The notes below the pieces were generated by a model. That model made no database searches. It had not been told where the DNA came from and was given only the letters and a program-made list of their open reading frames with translations. Shown here one piece after another: positions 46,996-57,502 of a DNA stretch of 64,000 nucleotides. Position numbers and translations under genes: made by a program. Origin of the DNA: an uncultured Algibacter sp. GTDB lineage: Bacteria > Bacteroidota > Bacteroidia > Flavobacteriales > Flavobacteriaceae. Where the stretch lies: the NCBI GenBank assembly GCA_937958265.1, contig CALGNX010000010.1:1-64000 (forward strand), written 5' to 3'. The first letter of the stretch is position 1; the number at the start of each line of letters is the position of its first letter.

Positions 46996-47937
46996 TTAAA
47001 AAATAAAGCCATAAGTTGCCGCACCATAAACATGAGATTTGGAGAACAAAGACTCGGCTGTATTGTAGTAAAAACCTAATTTTACTATATTTTTTTTCTT
47101 TCTTAAAACAGCTCCTGCTCCAAATTTTAAAACATGTCTTAAAGCTACTGCTGTAAACACATCATTATTATTAAAAGGATTCCCTTGTATTAAGGCGTTT
47201 AAGGCTACATACTTGTAGCCTCCTGAAATAAAACCAAAAAACTCTTTAGTTTGTTTAGTATCCAACAAATGTAATCGCGATGAATTTTGAAAATCAGAAA
47301 ATTTTCCAAAAAAGCAATAAACCTCATTAGCAAAAAAAGTATCTTTACTACCAATGCTTGCACTTACCAGATTTTGAATATTACTCCATTTATTAATTTC
47401 AAAATTACTAACTTGAACCACCTGAAAATTAAGCAACCAATTAAAATTAATTTCATCGGCCCAAGACGGGCGACTTTCAATATTTAACAATTCGTGAAAT
47501 TTAATTTGCAACCTACCGGCTAACGATTGTTCACCTGTTATACCAGATTCAACAGCAAAAAATAAAGCAGATTGTCTTTTCACTATTCCAATTTCCGCTT
47601 TTCCTGAGAACCACCCTGCGTAAGGTCTATCAAAATCATCATTATCAAAAGATGTTAAATTCTCTGGACTGTAAGTTTCATTTGCTATCGTTATGTTAAA
47701 TTGGAGCTTATTGTTTTCTGTTCTTAAAAACGATAAACTTTCCTTTAAAACCTTCCGGTAACTAAGATGTAAACCACTAGTATAATAACGATCTGTAAAA
47801 ACAATTTTATCGTTAGCCACAAATAGTTCTATTTGTTGATTTTGAGACAATACCAAATGACTTACAAACACTATAATAAGCGTAACATAGTTTACAGATA
47901 AACCGCCAAGCAAATTAAAATGAAATAATAACCTCAT
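46996..47937 (-). CDS. LpxR-like outer-membrane lipid A deacylase
   Basis: A 313-residue beta-barrel of the LpxR family (DUF2219), which removes the 3'-acyloxyacyl group from lipid A at the outer-membrane surface. After an N-terminal hydrophobic signal (about residues 15-31, ending VLSQ) come the family signatures ELFVANDKIVFTDRYYTSGL (Asn, Asp, Thr-Asp active-site region), then DDFDRPYAGW. The barrel ends in an aromatic terminus (AATYGFIF). Activity is by family; the target could differ in Bacteroidota. Upstream of topA on the same strand but with its own gap of 110 bases. Confidence 0.88.
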   Translation of the reverse strand: MRLLFHFNLLGGLSVNYVTLIIVFVSHLVLSQNQQIELFVANDKIVFTDRYYTSGLHLSYRKVLKESLSFLRTENNKLQFNITIANETYSPENLTSFDNDDFDRPYAGWFSGKAEIGIVKRQSALFFAVESGITGEQSLAGRLQIKFHELLNIESRPSWADEINFNWLLNFQVVQVSNFEINKWSNIQNLVSASIGSKDTFFANEVYCFFGKFSDFQNSSRLHLLDTKQTKEFFGFISGGYKYVALNALIQGNPFNNNDVFTAVALRHVLKFGAGAVLRKKKNIVKLGFYYNTAESLFSKSHVYGAATYGFIF

Positions 47938-48025
47938 AGTACAAACTAATAAAAAATGCTAATAAGTATATTTTGGTCGTATTATTTGCAACAACTATCA
48001 AAAACCACTGTTTAAATAAAATTGG

Positions 48026-48811
48026 TTATTCCTTAGGCAAGGTTCCTATCTCATTAATTATACTTTGCTCATTAAATCCAATTACTGTTTTATAAACCAA
48101 ATATATTGGATGATAGACAAACGAAGAGGTAAACAATAAACCAACACCACACAATAAATAACCAACTACATTAGCCAGCAAGGAAGATACAATTATTAAA
48201 CCAAAAATAATTAGCCATTTCTCATGTCCTAATTTAAAACTTACTTTTAGTATTTCGCCAACGGAAAAATCGGGATTAAAAGAAAATATCATAACAAAAA
48301 GAGACAACGGCACAAAAGTATATATAAGAGGAATATAACATAATAACACAGAAGGAATAGCTATACCAGCGGAAGCTAGTACTAGTAAAAATAATTTTCC
48401 TAAATGTTCCTTTTTAACAAAAAAAAAGAAATCTGCCATAACTACAGTTTTATTACCATCTAACAACCAAATAACCCTGTAAAAGCTTGCTTTTACAGCA
48501 ATAGCAACAGTCCCTAATACAAACGCACCAAGAATAACAGAAAACACATATACCACAGACATACTAGAGAAAAAAGCTTCTACTGCGCTAGTATCGCCAA
48601 ACGCAGATTCCTGCTGGGCCATTACCAAGCCAATAAAAGGAATGTAAAAAATAATTATTAATGGCAACATAATTAAAATGGTAAAAAGCAACATTAAAAA
48701 ACCTTGTAACCATGTTTTTTTAAACAGCTCGATAGATTGACTTAAAATAGTACCAAAATCTAGCGTGTTAGCACTTTCAATTTTTTGAAATAAAGCCTGA
48801 ATATTCTTCAT
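48026..48811 (-). CDS. Multi-pass membrane protein, unknown function
   Basis: A 261-residue protein with about six transmembrane helices (approximately 35-60, 90-115, 140-165, 165-185, 195-220, 225-250). The N-terminal signature FDFGTILSQSIELFKKTW is reminiscent of the glycerophosphodiester-phosphodiesterase membrane domain and related DUF975-like integral proteins. No catalytic motif is visible. Single gene on the minus strand. I do not assign a function. Confidence 0.7.
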   Translation of the reverse strand: MKNIQALFQKIESANTLDFGTILSQSIELFKKTWLQGFLMLLFTILIMLPLIIIFYIPFIGLVMAQQESAFGDTSAVEAFFSSMSVVYVFSVILGAFVLGTVAIAVKASFYRVIWLLDGNKTVVMADFFFFVKKEHLGKLFLLVLASAGIAIPSVLLCYIPLIYTFVPLSLFVMIFSFNPDFSVGEILKVSFKLGHEKWLIIFGLIIVSSLLANVVGYLLCGVGLLFTSSFVYHPIYLVYKTVIGFNEQSIINEIGTLPKE

Positions 48812-49189
48812 TTTGCAAGTAATTTATATTGTTTAAACCGTTATTTTTTTCTCTGTATTATTTACAATGATACATAAATAATACCGTTAAAAAACAGGTA
48901 ATATAGTAAAACTGAATTGCCAAAAATGAAAAAGACAACCTTTGCTAGATTTTATGTTCATCTAGAAAATATATACTATTCTGAGTTTATTTTAAGTCTT
49001 ATAATTTATAGGTACTAACTTTTCTTTGCAAAAAAGATTGTTAAAATATTTTTAGAGCAACAAAAATCTAAACTTAACATAGCATACTAGTTTGTTATTT
49101 TTCACGCTAAAAAAACTGCCACTTTGTCACAAAACATAAATTAATTGTATATTTGCAATATTAAATTATAGATGCAACATCAGCATAAC
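48812..49189. other. Intergenic region divergent between the membrane protein and miaB
   Basis: No coding frame seen in about 300 bases. The right end holds the miaB promoter. AT-rich with several A/T runs; no recognisable RNA element. Confidence 0.5.
49123..49155 (+). promoter_or_regulatory. Promoter of miaB
   Basis: -33 TTTG at 49123-49126 and -7 TATATTTG at 49148-49155 with a 21-base spacer. The start would be near 49162, placing the ATG at 49190 about 28 bases downstream and the alternative ATG at 49172 only 10. Confidence 0.7.
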
Positions 49190-50638
49190 ATGGAAAAAAC
49201 AATAAACGAAACCAAGCAAGGCGAACTTTTAGTGGTTAAAGAAAAAACAGGTAACAAACGAAAACTTTTTATTGAGAGTTACGGCTGCGCCATGAATTTT
49301 AGCGATAGTGAGATTGTTGCATCTATTATGTCTGATCAAGGTTATAACACAACTCAAAACCTAGAAGAGGCAGATCTTGTTTTAGTGAACACTTGCTCTA
49401 TTCGCGATAAAGCAGAGCAAACCGTTCGTAAACGCCTTCAAAAATATAACGCCGTAAAACGAGACCACAACCCGAAAATGAAAGTTGGTGTTTTAGGCTG
49501 TATGGCAGAACGATTAAAAACGAAATTTTTAGAAGAAGAAAAAATTGTAGACTTAGTAGTTGGACCCGATGCTTATAAAGACTTGCCAAACCTTTTAGCC
49601 GAAGTAGAAGAAGGGAAAGACGCTATTAACGTAATCCTATCAAAAGATGAAACCTACGGCGACATTTCACCGGTACGACTAAACACCAATGGTGTAAGCG
49701 CATTTGTTTCCATTACACGGGGCTGTGATAACATGTGCACATTCTGCGTTGTTCCCTTTACACGTGGCCGCGAGCGCAGCAGAGCACCTCAAAGTATTAT
49801 TGAAGAAGTTAATAATTTATGGCAACAAGGCTATAAAGATATTACTTTGTTAGGGCAAAACGTAGACAGCTACCTATGGTATGGTGGCGGACTCAAAAAA
49901 GATTTTGAAAAAGCTACAGATATGCAAAAGGCAACCTCGGTAAACTTTTCTAAACTATTAGAAATTTGCGCTAAGGAGCAACCAAAAATGAGGATTCGAT
50001 TCTCTACATCCAACCCACAAGATTTAACCATGGACGTTATAAAAACCATGGCAAACTATAAAAACATTTGCAACCACATCCATTTACCAGTACAAAGTGG
50101 TAGCAACCGTATTCTTAAAGCAATGAATCGCTTACACACCCGTGAAGAATACTTTGAACTTATTGATAACATACGAGAAATTATACCTAATTGCACTATA
50201 AGTCAAGACATGATTGTAGGATTCCCTACAGAAACCGAACAAGATTTCCAAGACACTGTTTCCCTTATGAAGTATGTGAAATATAATTTTGGATATATGT
50301 ACAAATACTCGGAGCGACCAGGCACCCTAGCAGGAAGACATATGCAAGATGATGTTCCTGAAGCTACAAAAAAACGCAGATTACAGGATATCGTAGACTT
50401 ACAACGTTTACATAGTGAAATACGTACTAAATCTTGGCTAGGCAAAACAGTAGAAGTGTTAATTGAAAAACAATCTAAAAAATCTGATAAAGAATGGTCG
50501 GGACGTACAGCAGAAAGTATTGTTTGTGTGTTTCCTAAAGGGCAATACAAAATAGGTGATTTTGTTAATGTAAAAGTTACAGATTGTACAAGCGCAACTT
50601 TAAAAGGAGAAGCAATAACTTTAAGCGACAATAATTAA
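49190..50638 (+). CDS. miaB: tRNA-2-methylthio-N6-dimethylallyladenosine synthase
   Basis: Radical-SAM methylthiotransferase that adds a methylthio group to i6A37 of tRNAs. Using the ATG at 49190 (MEKTINETKQG) the protein has 482 residues. The N-terminal UPF0004 domain has ESYGCAMNFSDSEIV, NTCSIRDKAEQ and GCMAER with three cluster-binding Cys. The radical-SAM motif is CDNMCTFC and the TRAM domain is C-terminal (about 410-480). An upstream ATG at 49172 would add six residues (MQHQHN) that are atypical. Confidence 0.96.
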   Translation: MEKTINETKQGELLVVKEKTGNKRKLFIESYGCAMNFSDSEIVASIMSDQGYNTTQNLEEADLVLVNTCSIRDKAEQTVRKRLQKYNAVKRDHNPKMKVGVLGCMAERLKTKFLEEEKIVDLVVGPDAYKDLPNLLAEVEEGKDAINVILSKDETYGDISPVRLNTNGVSAFVSITRGCDNMCTFCVVPFTRGRERSRAPQSIIEEVNNLWQQGYKDITLLGQNVDSYLWYGGGLKKDFEKATDMQKATSVNFSKLLEICAKEQPKMRIRFSTSNPQDLTMDVIKTMANYKNICNHIHLPVQSGSNRILKAMNRLHTREEYFELIDNIREIIPNCTISQDMIVGFPTETEQDFQDTVSLMKYVKYNFGYMYKYSERPGTLAGRHMQDDVPEATKKRRLQDIVDLQRLHSEIRTKSWLGKTVEVLIEKQSKKSDKEWSGRTAESIVCVFPKGQYKIGDFVNVKVTDCTSATLKGEAITLSDNN

Positions 50639-50727
50639 TAAAAACACAGAAGAGAAAATAGAAGCCTGTAAACTCTAAAAATTAACGGTTTTACACCTTA
50701 CTAATGAGTCTCTAATATCACAAGAAT

Positions 50728-52008
50728 ATGGAATCAATTCAAGCTATAAAACAACGTTTTGGTATTATTGGCAACTCACCTGCTCTAAATCGCGCTATTG
50801 AAAAATCTATTCAAGTTTCACCCACAGATATTTCCGTTTTAGTAACTGGAGAAAGTGGAGTTGGTAAAGAAAGTATACCTAAAATAATTCATCAATTATC
50901 GCACAGAAAACACAACAAATATATTGCGGTTAACTGTGGAGCTATACCAGAAGGCACTATTGATAGCGAATTATTTGGACACGAAAAAGGCGCTTTTACC
51001 GGTGCCTCACAAACACGAGAAGGTTATTTTGAAGTTGCAGATGGTGGTACTATTTTTTTAGATGAAGTAGGCGAACTCCCTTTAACAACCCAAGTACGCC
51101 TATTACGCGTGCTAGAAAATGGCGAATTCTTAAAAGTAGGATCTAGTAAAGTACAAAAAACAGACGTACGCATTGTAGCAGCAACAAACGTTAATATGTT
51201 TGAAGCTATTGAAAAAGAAAAATTTAGAGAAGACCTTTATTACAGATTAAGCACGGTTGACATTAACCTACCACCCTTAAGAGAACGCCAAGAAGATATA
51301 CATATATTATTCCGGAAATTTGCCAGCGATTTTGCCTTAAAATACAAAATGCCCACTGTAAAACTGACTGACAATGCCATACAGCTATTACTTAAGCATC
51401 GCTGGGGTGGAAACATTCGTCAATTAAGAAATATTGCCGAGCAACTTTCTGTACTAGAACAAAATAGAACAATCACAATAGAGGTTTTAAAAAGTTATTT
51501 ACCTGCAACTTCTGGCACAAACTTACCCGCAGTTATTAAACCCTCAAAATCTGAGAGTGATTTTAGTAGCGAACGTGAGATACTTTATAAAGTATTGTTT
51601 GATATGAAAGCAGACCTTAACGACCTAAAAAAACTAACAATGGAACTCATGAAGAATGGGAATATTGAGGATGTTGAAAAAAAGAACGAAAGTTTAATTC
51701 AGAAAATTTACGGTGATACCGATAATGATGAAAACATTAATTATGAAGACGCATTACAAGATAGAGAAGTTTTAGCTATTGAAGAGCATAAAACAAACAC
51801 TACCGAAAACAACCAGGACCAAGTCCAAGACAAATATTACTTTGCCGAAGAAATTGAGGAAGAAGAAACACTATCTCTGCATGACAAAGAATTAGAATTA
51901 ATTAAAAAATCGCTTGAACGCCATAGCGGAAAACGCAAGCTAGCAGCGGCAGAGTTAGGAATTAGCGAGCGCACGCTGTACAGAAAAATAAAACAATATA
52001 ACCTTTAG
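50728..52008 (+). CDS. Sigma-54-dependent transcriptional activator without receiver
   Basis: A 426-residue bacterial enhancer-binding protein. The AAA+ domain fills most of the N-terminal two thirds: Walker A GESGVGKE, the sigma-54 contact loop GAFTGA (in HEKGAFTGASQTREGYF), Walker B GTIFLDEVGEL, and arginine-finger region RLRERQED. A linker of low complexity (about 280-390) precedes a Fis-type HTH (RKLAAAELGISERTLYRKIKQYNL). No receiver, GAF or PAS domain is in front of the AAA+ domain, so control must come from elsewhere. It lies between miaB and lptE, 89 and 91 bases apart. Confidence 0.92.
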   Translation: MESIQAIKQRFGIIGNSPALNRAIEKSIQVSPTDISVLVTGESGVGKESIPKIIHQLSHRKHNKYIAVNCGAIPEGTIDSELFGHEKGAFTGASQTREGYFEVADGGTIFLDEVGELPLTTQVRLLRVLENGEFLKVGSSKVQKTDVRIVAATNVNMFEAIEKEKFREDLYYRLSTVDINLPPLRERQEDIHILFRKFASDFALKYKMPTVKLTDNAIQLLLKHRWGGNIRQLRNIAEQLSVLEQNRTITIEVLKSYLPATSGTNLPAVIKPSKSESDFSSEREILYKVLFDMKADLNDLKKLTMELMKNGNIEDVEKKNESLIQKIYGDTDNDENINYEDALQDREVLAIEEHKTNTTENNQDQVQDKYYFAEEIEEEETLSLHDKELELIKKSLERHSGKRKLAAAELGISERTLYRKIKQYNL

Positions 52009-52099
52009 GTAAACTATAATTAATATAACTAAAAAAGCAATTATTAAAAGACCATATACCTAACACGCCAAAAGCGCTTATTAAACACCAAATTAACAA

Positions 52100-52606
52100 A
52101 TGAAATATCTTTATTTTAGCATAATACTTTTACTAACAATAGCATTTTCAGGCTGCGGCGCATATTCCTTTACAGGCGCATCAATCCCAGCAGGAACAGA
52201 AACGTATCAAGTAAATTACTTTGAAAACACAGCGCTGTTAATTGAGCCTGGTTTAGAACGTGATTTTAAAATAGCGTTAGAGGATTTAATACAAAACCAG
52301 ACCAACTTAACGTTGGTACCCTCCAAAGGCGATTTAATTTATGAAGGTGAAATAACAGAATATCGCATATCCCCTACAACAGCTACTTCAGACAACAGAG
52401 CGGCACAAAATAGGCTTACCATGAACGTTAAACTACGTTTTTACAATAAAAAAAAGGAAGAAGATGACCTAGAACAAAATTTTTCTTTTTTCTTTGATTT
52501 TCCAGCAACAGGAGTGTTAACAGGTTCGTTAAAAACTACAGCACACGAAGAAATTTTTGAACGTATAACTCAAGATATATTTAATGCAACTCTGGCTAAA
52601 TGGTAA
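52100..52606 (+). CDS. lptE: LPS assembly lipoprotein LptE
   Basis: Outer-membrane lipoprotein that plugs the LptD barrel in LPS export. The 168-residue protein has a signal with lipobox FSGC (Cys about residue 19), then GAYSFTGASIPAGTETYQVNYFEN, the typical Bacteroidota LptE start, followed by the alternating beta/helix domain ending in TAHEEIFERITQDIFNATLAKW. Located in the conserved run with the sigma-54 activator, a TPR-like gene and secG. Confidence 0.9.
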   Translation: MKYLYFSIILLLTIAFSGCGAYSFTGASIPAGTETYQVNYFENTALLIEPGLERDFKIALEDLIQNQTNLTLVPSKGDLIYEGEITEYRISPTTATSDNRAAQNRLTMNVKLRFYNKKKEEDDLEQNFSFFFDFPATGVLTGSLKTTAHEEIFERITQDIFNATLAKW

Positions 52607-52701
52607 ACCAGATATTCTATCATTGTAGTTTTTGGTCTCAAAACAATATAGAAGAAATATAAGTTTAACTATAATAAAAACATAACCATTAATAAAGACT
52701 C

Positions 52702-53640
52702 ATGTATCAAGGAGATTTTACAACCATTTTACAAAACCCTGAAGCTCTCTCTTCTGAACAAACGGAAGCCGTAAAATCTATTATTAAACAATTCCCTTAT
52801 TTTCAGTCAGCACGCGCTATTTTTCTGAAAGGTTTAAAAAACCAAAATAGTATTGCTTATAACCATGAACTTAAAGTTACAGCAGCTTACACCACAGATA
52901 GAAGTATTTTATTCAACCTTATTACTTCCGAAGCTTTTATTCAAAACAATATTTCAAAAACAATAAAACAAAACACAATAAATCAACAATATACAACTGT
53001 TAAAATAGAAACTATTATTAACCCAAACAAAACTACAGACGAGCTACTTACCCAGCAAATCAAAGAGACAGATGGCGTTTTAGATCCTACTTTATTTGAA
53101 CCCAAAGAGCCACGCCCTGAAAAAACTAAACCTTTAATTTCAAAAAAAAACGAAACCAAAGAAAACATAAATGAACATATAACCACACAAAAACCTACAG
53201 CTGAAAATATTTTATCTATTGGCGAACCCTTTGAATTTGATAAGAAAGAAACCCATTCTTTTAACGAGTGGCTTAAATTATCACATTTAAAACCAATTGA
53301 AAGAGCAGACAATACGCAAGAAGAAATTCCAGCAATTAATAAAACAATAGAAACCATAAAGAAAAAAAAGAAATTCGAACTTATAGACAAATTCATATCC
53401 ACAAACCCTAAAATAAAACCAAACAAAACGAGTCCACCTAAGGTAAATTTAGCGCAAGCTCAAATGATACAACCAGAGTCTTTAATGACAGAGACTTTGG
53501 CGCGTATTTATGTGGAACAAAAAAACTATAAGAAAGCAATTCAATCTTATAAAATTTTAAGTTTGAAATATCCAGAAAAAAGTAGTTTCTTTGCAATCCA
53601 AATTAAAGCTGTTGAACTTTTAAAAGAACAAAATAATTAA
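52702..53640 (+). CDS. Conserved hypothetical protein with TPR-like C-terminus
   Basis: A 312-residue soluble protein. The N-terminal part (YQGDFTTILQNPEALSSEQTEAVKSIIKQFPYFQSARAIFLK, about residues 1-45, read in pieces) is a conserved flavobacterial motif. The middle (about 110-255) is charged low complexity rich in Lys, Glu, Thr and Pro. The C-terminus has one or two TPR-like helices (TETLARIYVEQKNYKKAIQS, YKILSLKYPEK). It has no signal peptide. It starts 95 bases after lptE and ends 6 bases before secG, so it may help in protein export or envelope assembly; this is context only. Confidence 0.78.
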   Translation: MYQGDFTTILQNPEALSSEQTEAVKSIIKQFPYFQSARAIFLKGLKNQNSIAYNHELKVTAAYTTDRSILFNLITSEAFIQNNISKTIKQNTINQQYTTVKIETIINPNKTTDELLTQQIKETDGVLDPTLFEPKEPRPEKTKPLISKKNETKENINEHITTQKPTAENILSIGEPFEFDKKETHSFNEWLKLSHLKPIERADNTQEEIPAINKTIETIKKKKKFELIDKFISTNPKIKPNKTSPPKVNLAQAQMIQPESLMTETLARIYVEQKNYKKAIQSYKILSLKYPEKSSFFAIQIKAVELLKEQNN

Positions 53641-53646
53641 AATATA

Positions 53647-54000
53647 ATGGGTACGTTTACAATATTTCTAGTCCTAATAGTAGTAGTTGCATTTTTATTA
53701 ATTGTAGTAATCATGGTTCAAAACCCAAAAGGTGGCGGATTATCAACATCTTTTGGTGGTGGCGGTACACAACAATTAGGAGGTGTAAAAAAGACAACCG
53801 ACTTTTTAGATAAAAGTACATGGTATTTAGCAACCCTATTACTCGTATTAATATTAATATCAAATATTGCAATTGATAAAGGGTCTAGTGCCGCTGAATC
53901 AAAAGCCTTAGACACAGACACACAGTCCACACAACCATTACCTACAGCTCCTTTACCAGCTTCTGATAATGCAACTAAACCATTAGGTGAGACAAAATAG
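53647..54000 (+). CDS. secG: Preprotein translocase subunit SecG
   Basis: Small inner-membrane component of the Sec translocon. 117 residues with two helices (about residues 2-22, IFLVLIVVVAFLLIVVIMVQ, and 58-77, YLATLLLVLILISNIAI), separated by the conserved NPKGGGLSTSFGG loop (FGGGG region). The C-terminal tail (about 80-117) is Ser/Thr/Pro-rich. Starts 6 bases after the upstream gene, so likely co-transcribed; a strong terminator follows. Confidence 0.95.
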   Translation: MGTFTIFLVLIVVVAFLLIVVIMVQNPKGGGLSTSFGGGGTQQLGGVKKTTDFLDKSTWYLATLLLVLILISNIAIDKGSSAAESKALDTDTQSTQPLPTAPLPASDNATKPLGETK

Positions 54001-54020
54001 TATTTTATAAAATAAACAAA

Positions 54021-54050
54021 AAATGCCAACTTTAATAGTTGGCATTTTTT
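54021..54050 (+). terminator. Terminator after secG
   Basis: AAATGCCAACT (54021-54031) pairs with AGTTGGCATTT (54037-54047) around a 5-base loop, followed by a T run. It separates secG from groES-groEL. Confidence 0.9.
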
Positions 54051-54141
54051 GTTTCTGCAAGTTTGTCAGGTATTTTTAAATGGCACATTTTTAGTAACCC
54101 AAGAAAGAACACATTAAATTAAAAAATAAAAATATACAACA

Positions 54142-54417
54142 ATGGCATTAAACATTAAACCATTAGCAGATAGAGTTCTTATTGAGCCTGCTGCCGCTGA
54201 AACTAAAACGGCATCAGGAATTATTATTCCTGATAACGCAAAAGAAAAACCACAAAAAGGAACTGTAGTTGCGGCTGGAAAAGGAACTAAAGATGAGCCA
54301 ATCACTGTAAAGGTTGGAGACACCGTTTTATATGGTAAATACGCTGGAACAGAATTAAAACTTGAAGGCACAGATTATTTAATTATGCGCGAAAGTGATA
54401 TTCTAGCTATTATTTAA
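54142..54417 (+). CDS. groES: Co-chaperonin GroES
   Basis: 91-residue heptameric lid of the GroEL chaperonin. Family motifs are [36 protein letters not shown] (in pieces), the mobile loop around residues 18-33, and [15 protein letters not shown]. No CIRCE-type hairpin is evident upstream. groEL follows 97 bases downstream. Confidence 0.97.
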   Translation: MALNIKPLADRVLIEPAAAETKTASGIIIPDNAKEKPQKGTVVAAGKGTKDEPITVKVGDTVLYGKYAGTELKLEGTDYLIMRESDILAII

Positions 54418-54502
54418 AAAGCTACTTGCTAAATTTTTAGCTCAAACAAAAATTAAACTAATAACATTTAGCTAGTGATAAATTATCATAGGCTAAAAGT
54501 AA

Positions 54503-56149
<1,647 letters not shown>

Positions 56150-56178
56150 TGTAATGTTATATTTTAATACGTAGTTTT

Positions 56179-56221
56179 AAAAAACGCTTTCAACTAAATA
56201 TCTAGTTGAAAGCGTTTTTTT
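56179..56221. terminator. Bidirectional terminator after groEL
   Basis: CGCTTTCAACTA (56185-56196) pairs with TAGTTGAAAGCG (56203-56214) around a 6-base loop, with A runs before and T runs after it. It lies between convergent groEL and the 277-residue gene and can serve both. Confidence 0.9.
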
Positions 56222-56287
56222 AATTTTAACAAATACCAATAAGGCAGTATATTATCTTTTCAAAATATCACAATAATTTATACTATC

Positions 56288-57121
56288 CTAAAACTTTATA
56301 TTTAATAGTTGCTGCTTTAAAACACCATTAACATAAAACTCAATAACCCATGTTGTAGCGCTTTTATAAACAACAGCGCTTTTGTCCTCAACTAAATACA
56401 CGTCTTTTAAATTTGTATTTTTTATGTTGTAAATAACTTTTGGTGTACTATCTACCAATTGAAAGCCATTAGTTATTTCTTGTGCATATAATAAAGAATT
56501 ACTTTTTATATTAGGCATATCTATTACTTTGCTATCCACATGCTTTATAGCCTCCTGTTTAAAACTATTAGCGCTAATAACCGCAACTTGTTTTTCTTGT
56601 TTCAAATTTTGTATTTCCTTTTTAAGCTGGTGTATTTCTTGGCTAAACTCACCTTTTGTTTGCAGCGGCGTAGTACTGTTTGCAATAGGTTCATATTTAT
56701 AATTTAAAGCATCAATAGATTTAAAAGCTTCCCTGATAGCTAAATTATAGGCGGTTTTGTATTCCTTTTGCCTACTTGCCCCCGCTTTAGACAGGAAAAG
56801 AACTTTATCCCTACAATCTGTAAGTTCTACTTTAATTTTTGTGTTAAACATACCTGGATCTTTAATTAAATTTGAGTTTAAAGCTAAACATCTATTTAAA
56901 GCTAAATCCTCAGGGTATTCTGAGCCTTCAATGACTGCTTCAAAACCGTATTTATTAAACAAAAACTGCGTTAAACCATTTAATTGATATTGGTCTTTTT
57001 CTTTTTGGAAATCGAATTTTTTAGGAACAATTACATATTTGTAATTGTTAATACTGCTTTGAGAAAACACAATACTTGCTACCAAGCAAGCCACTATTGA
57101 TGTAAAAAACTTAATCTTCAT
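56288..57121 (-). CDS. Secreted hypothetical protein with coiled coil
   Basis: A 277-residue protein that I do not recognise. A signal peptide ends near residue 21 (SIVFSQ). The N-terminal domain (about 25-140) has alternating strands (YKYVIVPKKFDFQKEKDQYQ, TKIKVELTDCRDKVLFLSKAG). A coiled coil follows (SQEIHQLKKEIQNLKQEKQ, about 157-175), then a short C-terminal domain with beta character. No lipobox, so probably periplasmic. Convergent with groEL. Function unknown. Confidence 0.75.
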   Translation of the reverse strand: MKIKFFTSIVACLVASIVFSQSSINNYKYVIVPKKFDFQKEKDQYQLNGLTQFLFNKYGFEAVIEGSEYPEDLALNRCLALNSNLIKDPGMFNTKIKVELTDCRDKVLFLSKAGASRQKEYKTAYNLAIREAFKSIDALNYKYEPIANSTTPLQTKGEFSQEIHQLKKEIQNLKQEKQVAVISANSFKQEAIKHVDSKVIDMPNIKSNSLLYAQEITNGFQLVDSTPKVIYNIKNTNLKDVYLVEDKSAVVYKSATTWVIEFYVNGVLKQQLLNIKF

Positions 57122-57502
57122 TTGAGTTAAAAATATGGTTAAAAGCTAATTGTAAAGATACACTTTGTAACTTATAAAGGTTTTTGTACTGTAAAATATT
57201 ATCTGCTAAAATTTAAAAATTAACGCCAACTAAATGAGGCAACAAACCAAGTGATTGTTTGATTAATTTTTCTTTCCGGTATTTGTATTATATACGCCTT
57301 GGTTGCCCATTGATTCAATATTAAAAAGACTCGTATAGATTTTCAAATCACCGTTTAACGTAAAAACTTAATTTATCTTTTTATTATAACCTTCAAAAAT
57401 CACTTTATCTGTAAACCTAGTATGATTTAATTTAAAAAGAACAATTAATACTAGTTGCACTTCCTTCTCAGGTTAATACAGCCAAATATTTAGGAGAATA
57501 AA
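57122..57502. other. Intergenic region with a relic of a T9SS cargo gene
   Basis: No intact gene. On the minus strand 57263-57472 reads as a degenerate C-terminal sorting domain with an internal stop (listed separately). The remainder (57122-57262) has no coding signal that I can support. Confidence 0.5.
57263..57472 (-). pseudogene. Degraded T9SS type A C-terminal sorting domain
   Basis: One minus frame reads FKLNHTRFTDKVIFEGYNKK, IN, TAA (57368-57370), then in the same frame VFTLNGDLKIYTSLFNIESM followed by GNQGVYNTNTGKKN and TAA (57263-57265). This follows the pattern of the type A sorting domain, in which FxLYPNPxxD.v.i.g is followed by i.vf..nG.l.k.y and later GVY...t..GK. The YPNP core has decayed to NHTR and a stop interrupts the domain. 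No N-terminal cargo part can be read upstream, where the YjjG gene ends. Probably the tail of a lost secreted protein. Confidence 0.5.

Noticed and set aside
54081-54103. TGGCAC upstream of groES as a possible sigma-54 -24 element
   Set aside because: No GC (TTGC) at the required distance downstream.
53981-54141. Possible CIRCE or heat-shock element upstream of groES
   Set aside because: No TTAGCACTC-like inverted repeat is present; the only hairpin is the secG terminator with a T run.
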